A stretch of DNA of 64,000 nucleotides, from the NCBI RefSeq assembly GCF_013376045.1, contig NZ_JABMJG010000005.1, positions 547,766-611,765 on the forward strand, given 5' to 3'. The position numbers and the translations under genes are program-made. This DNA comes from Variovorax sp. SG517 (GTDB taxonomy: Bacteria; Pseudomonadota; Gammaproteobacteria; Burkholderiales; Burkholderiaceae_C). The notes beneath the pieces are model-generated. The model was not told the DNA's origin. It ran no database searches and saw only the letters and a program-made list of their open reading frames with translations. Every line of letters starts with the position of its first letter. Position 1 is the stretch's first letter. This document shows, piece after piece, positions 18,501 to 26,236 of this stretch.

Positions 18501-19192
18501 TGAGCCAGGACCTGCGCCCCGTCACCGAGTTCTGCGCGCGCGCGATCGCAGGCCGCTACCCCTTCGTGCAGAGCAGCAAGCGCGACGTGCTGCCCGAGGA
18601 CTTCGGCCAGATGTTCGGCCCCGGCGGCCTGATGGACGACTTCTTCCAGAAGCGCCTGGCCGCCATCGTCGACACCAGCACCCGCCCGTGGCGCTACAAG
18701 CCCGTGGCCGAACGCGGCGCCATCACCACCCAGGCGATCGCGCAGTTCGAGCGCGCTGCACGCATCAAGGAAATCTTCTTCCGCGGTGGCGGACGGGGGC
18801 CCTCGATGCGGCTGGACTTCAAGCCGGTGGAAATGGATGCGGGCATCACCCAGTTCATCCTCGACGTCGACGGCCAGCTCGTGAAATACGCGCACGGTCC
18901 GGTCGTGCCAATGGCCGTGCAGTGGCCGGGGCCGAAGGGCAGCAATCAGGTGCGCATCCAGGTCAGCCCGCCCTCGACCACCGGCAGCTCCGGCGCGGCG
19001 GTGGACGGCCCGTGGGCGCTGTTCCGTGCGCTCGACGACGGGCAGCTGGAGGCGGGCGACGCGCCCGAGAAGTTCTTCATCACCTTCCAGATCGGCGCGC
19101 GCAAGACGCGCTTCGAGGTGACGACCAACAGCGTGCAGCATCCGATCCGCCTGCGCGAGTTGCGTGAGTTCTCATGTCCGGAGGGGTTGTGA
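15590..19192 (+). CDS. tssM: TssM, IcmF-family inner-membrane ATPase of the T6SS
   Basis: A 1200-residue full-length TssM. Two N-terminal TM helices (~10-30 and ~43-62) are followed by the cytosolic NTPase-like domain with Walker A GAPGAGKTT (Lys153), the DTAGRYTTQ motif and VLVTKSDLLYGF, a third TM (~463-485; IGVTAMTLVTVGLLAAWGY) and a long periplasmic part ending in the IcmF C-terminal beta domain. It spans the envelope and contacts TssJ. It overlaps tssL upstream and tagF downstream by 4 bases each. Confidence 0.96.
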   Translation: MIKKIFGFLFSPLLLTLLALIVVALLIWWIGPLVKIGSLAPLEGETTRAIVIGVIVLVVVLRALYRRWKARRASQHLTDGLMKAPAAKADAPVNGEQKILDTRFSEAVATLKQMRMHAAGKKPGWRDWLSISGGSYLYDLPWYVFIGAPGAGKTTALVNSGLSFPLAEKFGPGAIRGVGGTRNCDWWFTDEAVLIDTAGRYTTQDSHQSEDKSAWEGFLGLLKKVRPRRPLNGVFLTVSVADLLSQGPEARTQLAASIRARLLELDGKLTTRLPVYVLVTKSDLLYGFTDYFDDLGKEQRAQVFGFTLPADENLQVEEKGLSTAFNREFALLHNRVNDGLIARMQRETDGNRRAAIFGFPAQFGSIGPLLSDLLEQVFTGSRFAQPPWVRGVYFTSGTQEGSPIDRVMGSLARSFGIERAMLAPQKSSGRSYFLTSLLRDVVFPEQRLAGADVKLERRRHTLRVIGVTAMTLVTVGLLAAWGYSTLQNMNYLKSVEARVEPARQNLAALPARVQNLVEVAPVLQSLRDIWKTPDNRQGDEPLSMTLGLYQGDKLDAAAMLTHQRALNDAFLPQIAKRIEDQLRTAQKDNLEFTYEALKSYLMLYQPEHFDPEALKAWITLDWSRNLDRGIPEDQRKQLEDQLDVLIAQGPPRSPLKMDENLVRSVRAVLASYPLEQRVFSRLKRQRASKDIPAFSVATATGPSGPLVFERISGKPLSDGVPGMFTYDGYHKRFQNEVTVLTGLLANEDPWVLGQDRNAADRLRDVAALGALTDRVRRLYLEEYVKQWEALLADVRLIRVNGLEKNIETARILSGVDSPLANFLRAVVKQTTLIPAADANKDVVSKATETVRNTRKGLEDLFGSDPGRQVAPGKRIESIVDDRFEALRRLVTAGGPNQPAPIDDALKLFNEVYVYLNAVDTAVKGRTSPPPGDVAGKLKSDAGRLPEPVRSMVENLSQAGAAQAQVAERGNLSQDLRPVTEFCARAIAGRYPFVQSSKRDVLPEDFGQMFGPGGLMDDFFQKRLAAIVDTSTRPWRYKPVAERGAITTQAIAQFERAARIKEIFFRGGGRGPSMRLDFKPVEMDAGITQFILDVDGQLVKYAHGPVVPMAVQWPGPKGSNQVRIQVSPPSTTGSSGAAVDGPWALFRALDDGQLEAGDAPEKFFITFQIGARKTRFEVTTNSVQHPIRLRELREFSCPEGL

Positions 19193-19836
19193 GCGAGGCC
19201 GCTTCTTCACCTTCCTCTCTCTTTGCCTCGACTGCGTTGCCGGGCTGGTTCGGCAAGCTGCCCGGCATGGGGGACTTTGCGCATCGGCGGCTGCCGGAGA
19301 CGTTTCGCGCGGTTTGGGATCAGTGGCTGCAGCGGGGGATGTCGCGGCTGCGGGATCGGTCCGACTGGACCGAGCGGTATCTGGAGGCGCCTGTCTGGTG
19401 CTTTGCGCTGGGGAGGCAGGTGGCTGGGGAGCGGGCCTGGATCGGGGTGTTGATGCCTTCCGTGGATGGGGTGGGGCGGTACTTTCCGTTTGCTCTTGCG
19501 ATGGAGCTGGGCGCGGATTCGCCCGGGACGCTGCGCGGTGAGGCGCTGGCCGCTGCGCTGCGGTGGTGGGCTCATGCGACGCAGGCTGCGTTGGAAGGGC
19601 TTGATGGGGATCTGGATGCGCTGCGGTTCGATGCTGTGCTGCAGCGGCTGTTTGTCGAAGGTGCTTCTGCCGATGGACGTGAGAGTTCTGTGGAGTCGCT
19701 GGATTTGCCCTTGGCGGGGGCGTCGCTTTGGTTGAGTGATCCTGCTGTTGAACAAGGGGTTCGGATGTTGAGTACCGGGTTGCCTCGGGATGAACAGTTC
19801 GATGCTTTGTTTTTTGGATTTGCGGAGGAGGGGTGA
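19189..19836 (+). CDS. tagF: TagF (ImpM/SciT family), negative T6SS regulator
   Basis: A 215-residue TagF, which represses T6SS assembly post-translationally and whose block is relieved through the PpkA/Fha pathway. Family signs: ALPGWFGKLPGMGDFAHRRL at the start, WIGVLMPSVDGVGRYFPF, and LWLSDPAVEQGV near the end. I chose the GTG that overlaps the tssM stop, with GGAGGGG five bases upstream, over an ATG at 19174 that would put that ribosome site inside the gene. The coding strand is strikingly G+T-rich, unlike tssM before it and opposite to the C+A-rich start of ppkA. Confidence 0.88.
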   Translation: MSEAASSPSSLFASTALPGWFGKLPGMGDFAHRRLPETFRAVWDQWLQRGMSRLRDRSDWTERYLEAPVWCFALGRQVAGERAWIGVLMPSVDGVGRYFPFALAMELGADSPGTLRGEALAAALRWWAHATQAALEGLDGDLDALRFDAVLQRLFVEGASADGRESSVESLDLPLAGASLWLSDPAVEQGVRMLSTGLPRDEQFDALFFGFAEEG

Positions 19837-19863
19837 TGAAGGCCTCTCTTTGTTTTGTGTTCG

Positions 19864-20480
19864 GAGGCCGGGTCTCGCCCCGGCAGGCGACCTACTTTTC
19901 TTTGCTTCGCCAAAGAAAAGTAGGCAAAAGAAAGGCGACCCTACTGTCTGTGTCCCTCCGCTTCGCTACGGGCAACCTGCGGTGCTCGGCGCAGGAGGGG
20001 GTCCGCAGAACTCGCTTCGCTCAAACAGCTGCGGCCCTGATCCCTCCTGCGCCTGCGCTCCTCGGCACAGCCAGAAGGGAGTGGGACGCGCCATCGCTGC
20101 GCTCGGCTACCGAACAGCCTGGACTGGCCTTCGCTTCGCTCGGCCGTGCACTGAGGCCTCACGACTTCACCAAACCCGATACCCCATTCCAAGCACCGCA
20201 AGCGCGAAGCGCTTGCGGTGCCTTGGTGGCCGAGCGCAGCGATGGCCCGCAGGTCCCCAATCCCCTCTGGCTGCGCCGAGGAGCGCAGCGTTTCGCGGAT
20301 CAGGGCCGCAGCTGTTTGAGCGAAGCGAGTTCTGCGGACCCCGCGAAACGCGAGCACCGCAGGTTGCCCCGTAGCGTAGCGAAGGGGTCGCAGACAGTGG
20401 GGTCGCCTTTCTTTTGCCTACTTTTCTTTGGCGAAGCAAAGAAAAGTAGGTCGGCCGCCGGGCCGAGACCCGGCCTCGGG
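19864..20480. repeat. ~617-bp long inverted repeat between tagF and ppkA
   Basis: The only gap above 300 bases; no gene is credible in it. The outer arms (19864-~19945 and ~20400-20480) are near-perfect reverse complements, sharing GACCTACTTTTCTTTGCTTC and AAAAGTAGGCAAAAGAAAGG. The match continues inward for ~240 bp per arm, e.g. TCCGCAGAACTCGCTTCGCT at ~20011 and its complement at ~20320. The loop holds a smaller 27-bp dyad. Frames read through the arms in several orientations give look-alike products, as expected of a symmetrical non-coding element. It could form a cruciform or a very stable RNA hairpin affecting read-through into ppkA; function is inference. Confidence 0.9.
20194..20220. 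repeat. perfect 12-bp-stem hairpin in the centre of the inverted repeat
   Basis: CACCGCAAGCGC - GAA - GCGCTTGCGGTG, a perfect dyad with a 3-base loop nested inside the larger inverted repeat. It marks the symmetry centre region of the element. Confidence 0.85.
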
Positions 20481-20518
20481 AAGCAAACACTCAGCACAAT
20501 CAAACAAGGAGCCAGTCA

Positions 20519-22432
20519 ATGACCGACTCCAACGAAGACGACCGCACCCGCGTAGTCCCCAGATCGACTCCGCCGTCGCAACCCACGACAACGGGCGACA
20601 CCTCAGCCACAGTCATCACTGCAGGCACCCCCACAAGCATGTCCGGCTCGAACCCGGTAACAGGCCCAGCCACCGGCACAACGGAGGCAGGCCTCCTCCC
20701 CGTAGGCAGCCGCCTGGCCGAATTCGAAGTCACAAGAGTCATAGGCCAGGGCGGCTTCGGCGTCGTCTACGAAGCCTGGGACCACACGCTGGAGCGCGTG
20801 GTAGCGATCAAGGAATATCTCCCCACATCCCTGTCGACAAGGCAGAACGACGGCACCGTAGTCCCGCTCTCGGAAAGACACCGCGAAACCTTCGACCTCG
20901 GCATGCGCAGCTTCATCAACGAAGCCCGCCTGCTGGCCCAGTTCGACCACCCGTCGCTGCTGAAGGTCTACCGCTTCTGGCAGGAAAAAGGCACGACCTA
21001 CATGGTCATGCCCTTCTACCGCGGCGAAACGCTCAGGGAGGCTCTGGTCTCCATCCCCGCGGGCGTAGACGAGGCCTGGCTGATCCGCATCATGGACGGC
21101 GTGACGCAGGCACTCGCGGTGATGCACAACGCCAACTGCTACCACCGCGACATCGCCCCCGACAACATCATCCTGCTCGAAGGCTCGGGCCGTCCGGTGG
21201 TGCTGGACTTCGGCGCGGCGCGGCGCGTGATCACCGACAAGACGCAGGCGATCACCGTCATCCTGAAGCCGGGGTACGCGCCGATCGAGCAGTACGCCGA
21301 GATGCCCGACATGTCGCAGGGCGCATGGACCGACGTGTACGCGCTCGCGGCGGTGATGCACGTGGCGGTGTGCGGCCGTGCGCCGCCGCCTTCGGTGGCG
21401 CGGCTGCTGTCCGACAGCTACGTGCCGCTCGCGGGCAACGAGATCCTGCGCAAGCGCTACAGCCCACGGCTGCTGGAGGCGATCGACGCGGGGCTGGGTG
21501 TGCGGCCCGAGCAGCGGCCGCAATCGATGGCGGAGCTTCGCGCGGCGCTCGACTTGGAAGTGGGGCACAGCATCGCGCCGGTGCCGCGCACGCAGCCGCC
21601 TTCGTCTTCATCGGGCGGCCGGACGTCGATGGGCGCGAATGCCGATGCGGCGACGGTCATCGCGGGCAAGGCCAAAGCGCCGGCACCTGCGCCCGCGCCA
21701 AAAGAAAGCAAGGGCAGCGGCAGCAAGACCGCCGTCGCCCTCGCATCGATCGCCGTGCTCGCGGCAGCGGCCGGCGGCGGCTGGTGGTGGTTCCAGGGGC
21801 GCGGCGGCTCGGACGACAAGCCGGTCGTCGCGAGCACGCCGGCACCGGCACCCGACACCAAGGTCGTGGAGGCGCCGCCGCCTCCGCCGCCCCCACCACC
21901 ACCGGCACCTCCTCCCGCGCCGCGCACGCCGGCCGAGTCGCTGCAGTCGCTCGCGACGGGCGCCACGCCCGGCTTCGACGTGACGGCCACGCCGAAGAAG
22001 GCGGAGGTCACGATCGGCAAGGACCGGCTCGCGTTCGAGGTCCGCAGCAAGCGCGAGGGCTTCGTCTACGTGTTCCTGCTTTCGAGCGGCGGCGAGATGT
22101 TCCTGCTGTTCCCGAACCTGCTGGACAAGTACAACAAGATCACCGCGGGCGGCACGCTCTCTCTGCCGCGCGCCTCATGGCCGATGGATGCGGGCGGGCC
22201 GGCCGGCACCGACCAGTTCGCGGTGCTGGTGAGCGAGCACGAGCGCGACTTCAGCGCCGCCGGCGTGCAGAACGACGGCGTGTTCCCGGTGTTCCCGCTG
22301 CCGGTGCTGGCCGCGCTGGAGGCCACGCGCGGCACCGGCTCGTCGCCGCTGCTGGGCAAGCCGGTGTGCGCGCCCAACACCCCGTGCAACGACGTCTACG
22401 GCGTCGGCAATTTCAAAATCGTCGAGAAGTAA
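20519..22432 (+). CDS. ppkA: PpkA-like Ser/Thr protein kinase with C-terminal DUF4384-like domain
   Basis: A 637-residue membrane kinase of the T6SS Thr-phosphorylation pathway, which phosphorylates Fha/TagH-type proteins to trigger assembly. Kinase domain ~68-345: GQGGFGVVYEAWD, VAIKEYL (Lys98), HRDIAPDNI (Asp211) and DFGAAR. Then one TM helix (~403-425), a periplasmic Pro-rich linker, and a C-terminal domain (~490-637) resembling DUF4384 (FVYVFLLSSGGEMFLLFPN). The first ~70 residues are Thr/Ser/Pro-rich and encoded by C+A-biased DNA. Its phosphatase (pppA) and FHA target (tagH) lie at the far end of the block. Confidence 0.9.
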   Translation: MTDSNEDDRTRVVPRSTPPSQPTTTGDTSATVITAGTPTSMSGSNPVTGPATGTTEAGLLPVGSRLAEFEVTRVIGQGGFGVVYEAWDHTLERVVAIKEYLPTSLSTRQNDGTVVPLSERHRETFDLGMRSFINEARLLAQFDHPSLLKVYRFWQEKGTTYMVMPFYRGETLREALVSIPAGVDEAWLIRIMDGVTQALAVMHNANCYHRDIAPDNIILLEGSGRPVVLDFGAARRVITDKTQAITVILKPGYAPIEQYAEMPDMSQGAWTDVYALAAVMHVAVCGRAPPPSVARLLSDSYVPLAGNEILRKRYSPRLLEAIDAGLGVRPEQRPQSMAELRAALDLEVGHSIAPVPRTQPPSSSSGGRTSMGANADAATVIAGKAKAPAPAPAPKESKGSGSKTAVALASIAVLAAAAGGGWWWFQGRGGSDDKPVVASTPAPAPDTKVVEAPPPPPPPPPPAPPPAPRTPAESLQSLATGATPGFDVTATPKKAEVTIGKDRLAFEVRSKREGFVYVFLLSSGGEMFLLFPNLLDKYNKITAGGTLSLPRASWPMDAGGPAGTDQFAVLVSEHERDFSAAGVQNDGVFPVFPLPVLAALEATRGTGSSPLLGKPVCAPNTPCNDVYGVGNFKIVEK

Positions 22433-22485
22433 TCGTCTGCAGAGCGTCGGCCTTCGGGCCGTGACTTTCGGACAAGGAGGCTTTC

Positions 22486-24111
22486 ATGATGACCACTTCG
22501 CAACCGCAGCAGCAGCGTCGACAACAGCAACCCCGGGGGCGCACGCTGGCCTGCGCACTCCGCTGGAGCGTTGCCGCCGCCATCGCATCGCTGGCGGGCT
22601 GCGCGGCGCCCCCGCCGGCTGCCACCGACACCAGCGCCGCAAACACCGCTGCCACGGGCACCGACTCCGCCGCATCGCGCCCGCCCCCCGGGGCGAGCCT
22701 GGCCGGCCAGGCCCGCACCTTCTCGACGCAGCTCGCCACCTACACCTCGGTGAGCTTCGACGCGGTGCCGGGCTGGTCGCGCGACGACTTCTCCGAGAGC
22801 TGGCCGGCCTTCCTCGGCAGCTGCAAGGTGCTCAACGGCCGTGGCGCCGAATGGAAGTCGGTGTGCGACCGCGCGCTGAAGGTCGACAGCAAGAACAACA
22901 ACGCGATCCGCGGGTTCTTCGAGAGCGAGTTCTCTGCCTACCAGATCCGCGACGACGACCGCCGCCCCGACGGCGTGGTCACCGGCTACTTCGAGCCCGA
23001 GATCGCGGGCGCGCGCCAGTACGGCGCCCCCTTCATCTACCCCGTGTACGGCCAGCCCGAGGACATGCTCTTCGCCGACGCGCGCAAGCTGCCGCCGGGC
23101 AACGGCACCGTGGCGGCCCGCGTCGAAGGGCGCAACGTGGTGGTGCAGACCGGCCTGAGCACGCGCGACATGGGCGCGCCCGGCCTCTATGCGCTCGACC
23201 TCTCGGCCATCTCGCGCGACACGCTCGACCGCAAGGTGCGCCTGCGCATCGAGGGCAAGCAGCTGCTGCCGTACTACACGCGCGAGGAGATCGAGACCAA
23301 GGGCGCGCCCAACGCCAAGGTGCTGGCCTTCGTGAGCAGCGCCACCGCGCTGTACGAGATGCAGATCCAGGGCTCGGGCCGCATCCGCATGGCCAACGGC
23401 GACATCGTGCGCGTGGCCTATGCGGAGCAGAACGGCCAGCCCTTCCGCCCGACGCTCGCGCAGGCCGCCAACGGCAAGCCGCGCAGCCCGGTGAAGGTGC
23501 GCGGCTCGTCCATCGAACTGCAGCTCGACGACGGCGACGACGACAGCGACATCGGTGCGGTGGCCGACGGCACCATCCGCACGCGTGGCTTCACGCTCGC
23601 GCGGCCGGTGGCCAGCGGGCCGGTGGTGGTGCCGGGGCGGCGTCCGGCGGCCGGCGCGGTGACGGGCTCTGGCATCAAGGACCCGAGCTACGTGTTCTTC
23701 AAGGAATCGCCTTCGCCCGTGGGCGGACCGGTGGGCGCCTTCGGCGTGCCGCTGTCGGCGGGGCGCTCCATTGCCGTCGATCCGCGCAGCACGCCGCTGG
23801 GATACCCGGTGTTCGTCTCCACGCGCACGCCCGGCAGCGGCGCGCCCATGCAGCGCCTGACCATCGCGCAGGACACCGGCGGCGCCATCCGCGGCGCGGT
23901 GCGGGCCGACTACTTCTTCGGCAACGGTCAGCAGGCCGCCACCAACGCGCGCCGCATGAAGGAGCGCGGCCAGCTGTGGATATTGCTGCCGCGCGGCCTT
24001 GCCGTGGCGCAGGCGGCCGTGTCCTCGGCCATCCGCACGCGCGGCGGACCGGTGGGCGCGAACCTGCCGCAGTGCCTGGTGCCTTCGGAGGGCACCTGCG
24101 TCGACGACTGA
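22486..24111 (+). CDS. MltA-family lytic transglycosylase lipoprotein
   Basis: A 541-residue outer-membrane-type lipoprotein with lipobox SLAGC (Cys39), cutting murein glycan strands. The MltA domain shows VVTGYFEPEIAGARQYG and QIQGSGRI; the C-terminal 3D domain shows AVDPRSTPLGYPVF and AQDTGGAIRGAVRADYFFGN with its Asp residues. It starts at ATG with AAGGAGG six bases upstream. Between the two domains (~residues 340-395) lies an acidic, low-complexity insert (LQLDDGDDDSDIG) not typical of MltA. Inside a T6SS operon it probably opens or remodels peptidoglycan for assembly; that role is inference. Confidence 0.88.
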   Translation: MMTTSQPQQQRRQQQPRGRTLACALRWSVAAAIASLAGCAAPPPAATDTSAANTAATGTDSAASRPPPGASLAGQARTFSTQLATYTSVSFDAVPGWSRDDFSESWPAFLGSCKVLNGRGAEWKSVCDRALKVDSKNNNAIRGFFESEFSAYQIRDDDRRPDGVVTGYFEPEIAGARQYGAPFIYPVYGQPEDMLFADARKLPPGNGTVAARVEGRNVVVQTGLSTRDMGAPGLYALDLSAISRDTLDRKVRLRIEGKQLLPYYTREEIETKGAPNAKVLAFVSSATALYEMQIQGSGRIRMANGDIVRVAYAEQNGQPFRPTLAQAANGKPRSPVKVRGSSIELQLDDGDDDSDIGAVADGTIRTRGFTLARPVASGPVVVPGRRPAAGAVTGSGIKDPSYVFFKESPSPVGGPVGAFGVPLSAGRSIAVDPRSTPLGYPVFVSTRTPGSGAPMQRLTIAQDTGGAIRGAVRADYFFGNGQQAATNARRMKERGQLWILLPRGLAVAQAAVSSAIRTRGGPVGANLPQCLVPSEGTCVDD

Positions 24112-24181
24112 AGGATCGAGAGATGCGAGACCCCGGGCCCATGGCCATCCCGCCGGCCCGCGAAGCGAGGCCCGTTCGGGG

Positions 24182-24276
24182 AACACCGCTGAACCGGCTC
24201 TGCCGGGCCGCCGGTGTTGCCCCCTGCAAGGGGGTGGGCGAAGCGACACGAAGTGCGCGCAGCCTGGGGGTGAGCC
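24182..24276 (+). repeat. ~95-bp palindromic intergenic repeat, copy A
   Basis: Counterpart of the minus-strand copy at 8427-8520, with the same CCCCC-GGGGG hairpin and GCGAAGCGACACGAAGTGCG block. Here it ends two bases before the ATG of the sigma-like gene, so its terminal GGGGGTGAG supplies the only purine-rich ribosome-binding-like sequence for that gene. Confidence 0.8.
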
Positions 24277-24277
24277 C

Positions 24278-25027
24278 ATGATCGAGACGCTGTCGTCCGC
24301 GGAAAGCAGCGAGCTCGTTCGCCTGTGGCGACGCCGCCAGACGCTGTCCCCCGACGACATGGGCGCCATGTACCGCATCGTGGGCGACGCGCTGGTGGCC
24401 TGCAACCCGCCCGAGCTGCAGGTGCTGGGTGAGGGCCGGCAGGAGCTGGTGGCGCAGTTCATCTACGTGAAGGTGCTGCGGCTGGACGCCGACCCCGACG
24501 AGGCCGAGGAGCGCGCCGGCCACAGCGCGCCTTCCACCGCCTTCGCGCTGTGCGCCTACTTCCGCCGCTACCTCATCGACTGCACGCGCGCCAGTTCCTT
24601 CCGCCGCAAGCTCTCCATCGGCGACCAGATCACCGAGGCCCAGCTCGAAGACGAGATCGGCCCCGGCGAAGACCTCGAAGGCTGCCTCGCCGAGCACGGC
24701 CTGAGCATGCAGGCGGTGCAGAAGGCCGCGCGCGAATTCATCGCCGGGCTGCCCGAGCCCGAGCGCCTGCTGCTGTGCGAGGGCTTCGGCAAGGAGGCCG
24801 AGGGCGGGCTCTCGGGCATCGCCTCGCGCCATGCCATTGCCTCCTACCACTACCGCGCGGGCCGCCTGGGCCTCGTGCACAAGCGCGAGGGGCTCACGGC
24901 GGACTACGCCAAGACCCGGCTCGGCGGCTGGCTGCAGCAGACGCTGGGCATCGCCATCGAGCCCGGCAACATGGCGGCGATCCTGCAGGTTTTCAAAATC
25001 CTCGGTGCTGAAGCGTCTTATGCCTGA
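24278..25027 (+). CDS. sigma-70-like factor, T6SS-embedded
   Basis: A 249-residue soluble protein with features of a divergent extracytoplasmic-function-type sigma factor. FALCAYFRRYLIDCTRAS looks like a region-2 helix, and the segment from FIAGLPEPERLLLCEGFG through IASRHAIASYHYRAGRLG looks like region 4 with a helix-turn-helix. The next gene encodes a single-pass protein resembling membrane anti-sigma factors, which supports the call. The ATG sits directly after a structured repeat that provides its leader. I am not certain of the family; another DNA-binding or protein-interaction role is possible. Its target promoters are unknown. Confidence 0.55.
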   Translation: MIETLSSAESSELVRLWRRRQTLSPDDMGAMYRIVGDALVACNPPELQVLGEGRQELVAQFIYVKVLRLDADPDEAEERAGHSAPSTAFALCAYFRRYLIDCTRASSFRRKLSIGDQITEAQLEDEIGPGEDLEGCLAEHGLSMQAVQKAAREFIAGLPEPERLLLCEGFGKEAEGGLSGIASRHAIASYHYRAGRLGLVHKREGLTADYAKTRLGGWLQQTLGIAIEPGNMAAILQVFKILGAEASYA

Positions 25028-25054
25028 AGACATAGCCATTCAGGAACAGACGCC

Positions 25055-26236
25055 ATGACCCACGACCTCTGGCCCCCGCTCAGCGTGATCCGCAGCACGC
25101 TGGAAACAGGCACGGCCGTGCCCGACGGCGCACCCGGCACCGCCACCGTCGCGATGCCGGGCCCATCCCCCGGAGCGCCGCCGGAGGCCGAACCCTCGCC
25201 GGCAGCCGCGTCCGACCTGCTGCTGCCGCTCACCGAATTGGCCCGGCGCCGCGAGGCCGTGGCCCGGCGCGCCTTCCCGGCCCGCTGGGCGCCGGGCCGC
25301 CTCGTCAGCGTGCTGCACCAGGGGCGCATGCTCGGCGTGCTGCTCGACCGTCGCGTGCAGGGCGAACTCTGGCAGGGCTGGATGGCCGCGGGGGAGGCCG
25401 ACTGGGCCGGCGCCTTCGACGTGCTGCTGGAGCCGGACGACGAGCCCTTCGAGCCTGCGTTCGGCGTGATCCAGGCCTGGAACGTGCTCACGCTCGAGCC
25501 CGGCCCGCAGCTTTGCGCGCGCGTGCTCGGCGAAGTCACGGCCACGCGGCTCGCGGCGATCCGCGCGGTGCACGACGAATGGGCCGCGCACGCCGCCCCG
25601 GCCATCGCGCCCGAGCCGGGGCGCATCGCGCTGCGCAGCGTGGGCGGCGGCGTCTTCTCGGTGCTGTCGGGCACGCCGCTCGGGCCCGAAGACCCGCGCA
25701 CCGAGTACCAGGACCTGTACCGCGACGTCGGCCTCGAGCTGGGCAAGGCGCTGTCGCGGCCGCAGGGCGAGGAGGCTTCGGCCTCTCCCGCTGCTCCGTC
25801 CGCTGCGTCGCCCGCGCGGCCGCAGCCCGGGCCCGAGGGCGGCTGGTGGGGCAGCATCCGCCGCTGGTTCGGCTCCGAAGGCTGGGTGCGCCCGGCCTTC
25901 GCCGTGCTTGCGCTGGTCGTGGTGGTCCAGAACGTCGGGCTGCTCGGCGGACCCGGCGCGGGGCCGGAGGAAGACGAAGTGCGCTTCCGCGCAGTGCCCA
26001 CCGCACCCGCGCCGGCACGCGCGGACCTGGTGGTGCGCTGGAAGGCCGGCGTGCGCATGGACGAGGCCGACAGGCTTCTGCAGTCGATCTCGGCCGACGT
26101 GGTGGGCGGGCCGGGCGGCGACGGCGCATGGCGCCTGCGCGTACCCGAGCCGGTCGATGCGCTGGCGGTGCTCGCGGCCTCGCCGCTGGTCGAGTCGGCC
26201 GGGCCGGCGCAACGCGCCGGGGAGCAGCGGCCATGA
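25055..26236 (+). CDS. single-pass membrane protein, anti-sigma-like
   Basis: A 393-residue protein with a long cytosolic N-terminal part (~1-280), one TM helix (~285-305; FAVLALVVVVQNVGLLG) and a ~80-residue periplasmic domain. That domain has the pattern DLVVRWKAGVRMDEADRLL ... SADVVGGPG ... AWRLRVPEP ... ALAVLAASPLVESA, which I associate with C-termini of membrane anti-sigma factors and protease-prodomain-like folds. Placement directly after the sigma-like gene fits a sigma/anti-sigma pair. Its stop overlaps the caspase-like gene (ATGA). No zinc-finger anti-sigma motif is visible, so the call is tentative. Confidence 0.5.
   Translation: MTHDLWPPLSVIRSTLETGTAVPDGAPGTATVAMPGPSPGAPPEAEPSPAAASDLLLPLTELARRREAVARRAFPARWAPGRLVSVLHQGRMLGVLLDRRVQGELWQGWMAAGEADWAGAFDVLLEPDDEPFEPAFGVIQAWNVLTLEPGPQLCARVLGEVTATRLAAIRAVHDEWAAHAAPAIAPEPGRIALRSVGGGVFSVLSGTPLGPEDPRTEYQDLYRDVGLELGKALSRPQGEEASASPAAPSAASPARPQPGPEGGWWGSIRRWFGSEGWVRPAFAVLALVVVVQNVGLLGGPGAGPEEDEVRFRAVPTAPAPARADLVVRWKAGVRMDEADRLLQSISADVVGGPGGDGAWRLRVPEPVDALAVLAASPLVESAGPAQRAGEQRP

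Noticed and set aside
15338..19141. Very long open frame on the minus strand opposite tssM
   Set aside because: Antisense shadow of a GC-rich gene: no ribosome site, His/Arg/Ala-rich composition, and tssM on the other strand has full family motifs.
19790..20522. Several 100-230-codon frames inside the inverted repeat between tagF and ppkA
   Set aside because: They read through complementary repeat arms in several orientations (peptides such as LLFFASPKKSRQKKGDP), lack start signals, and are explained by the non-coding element.
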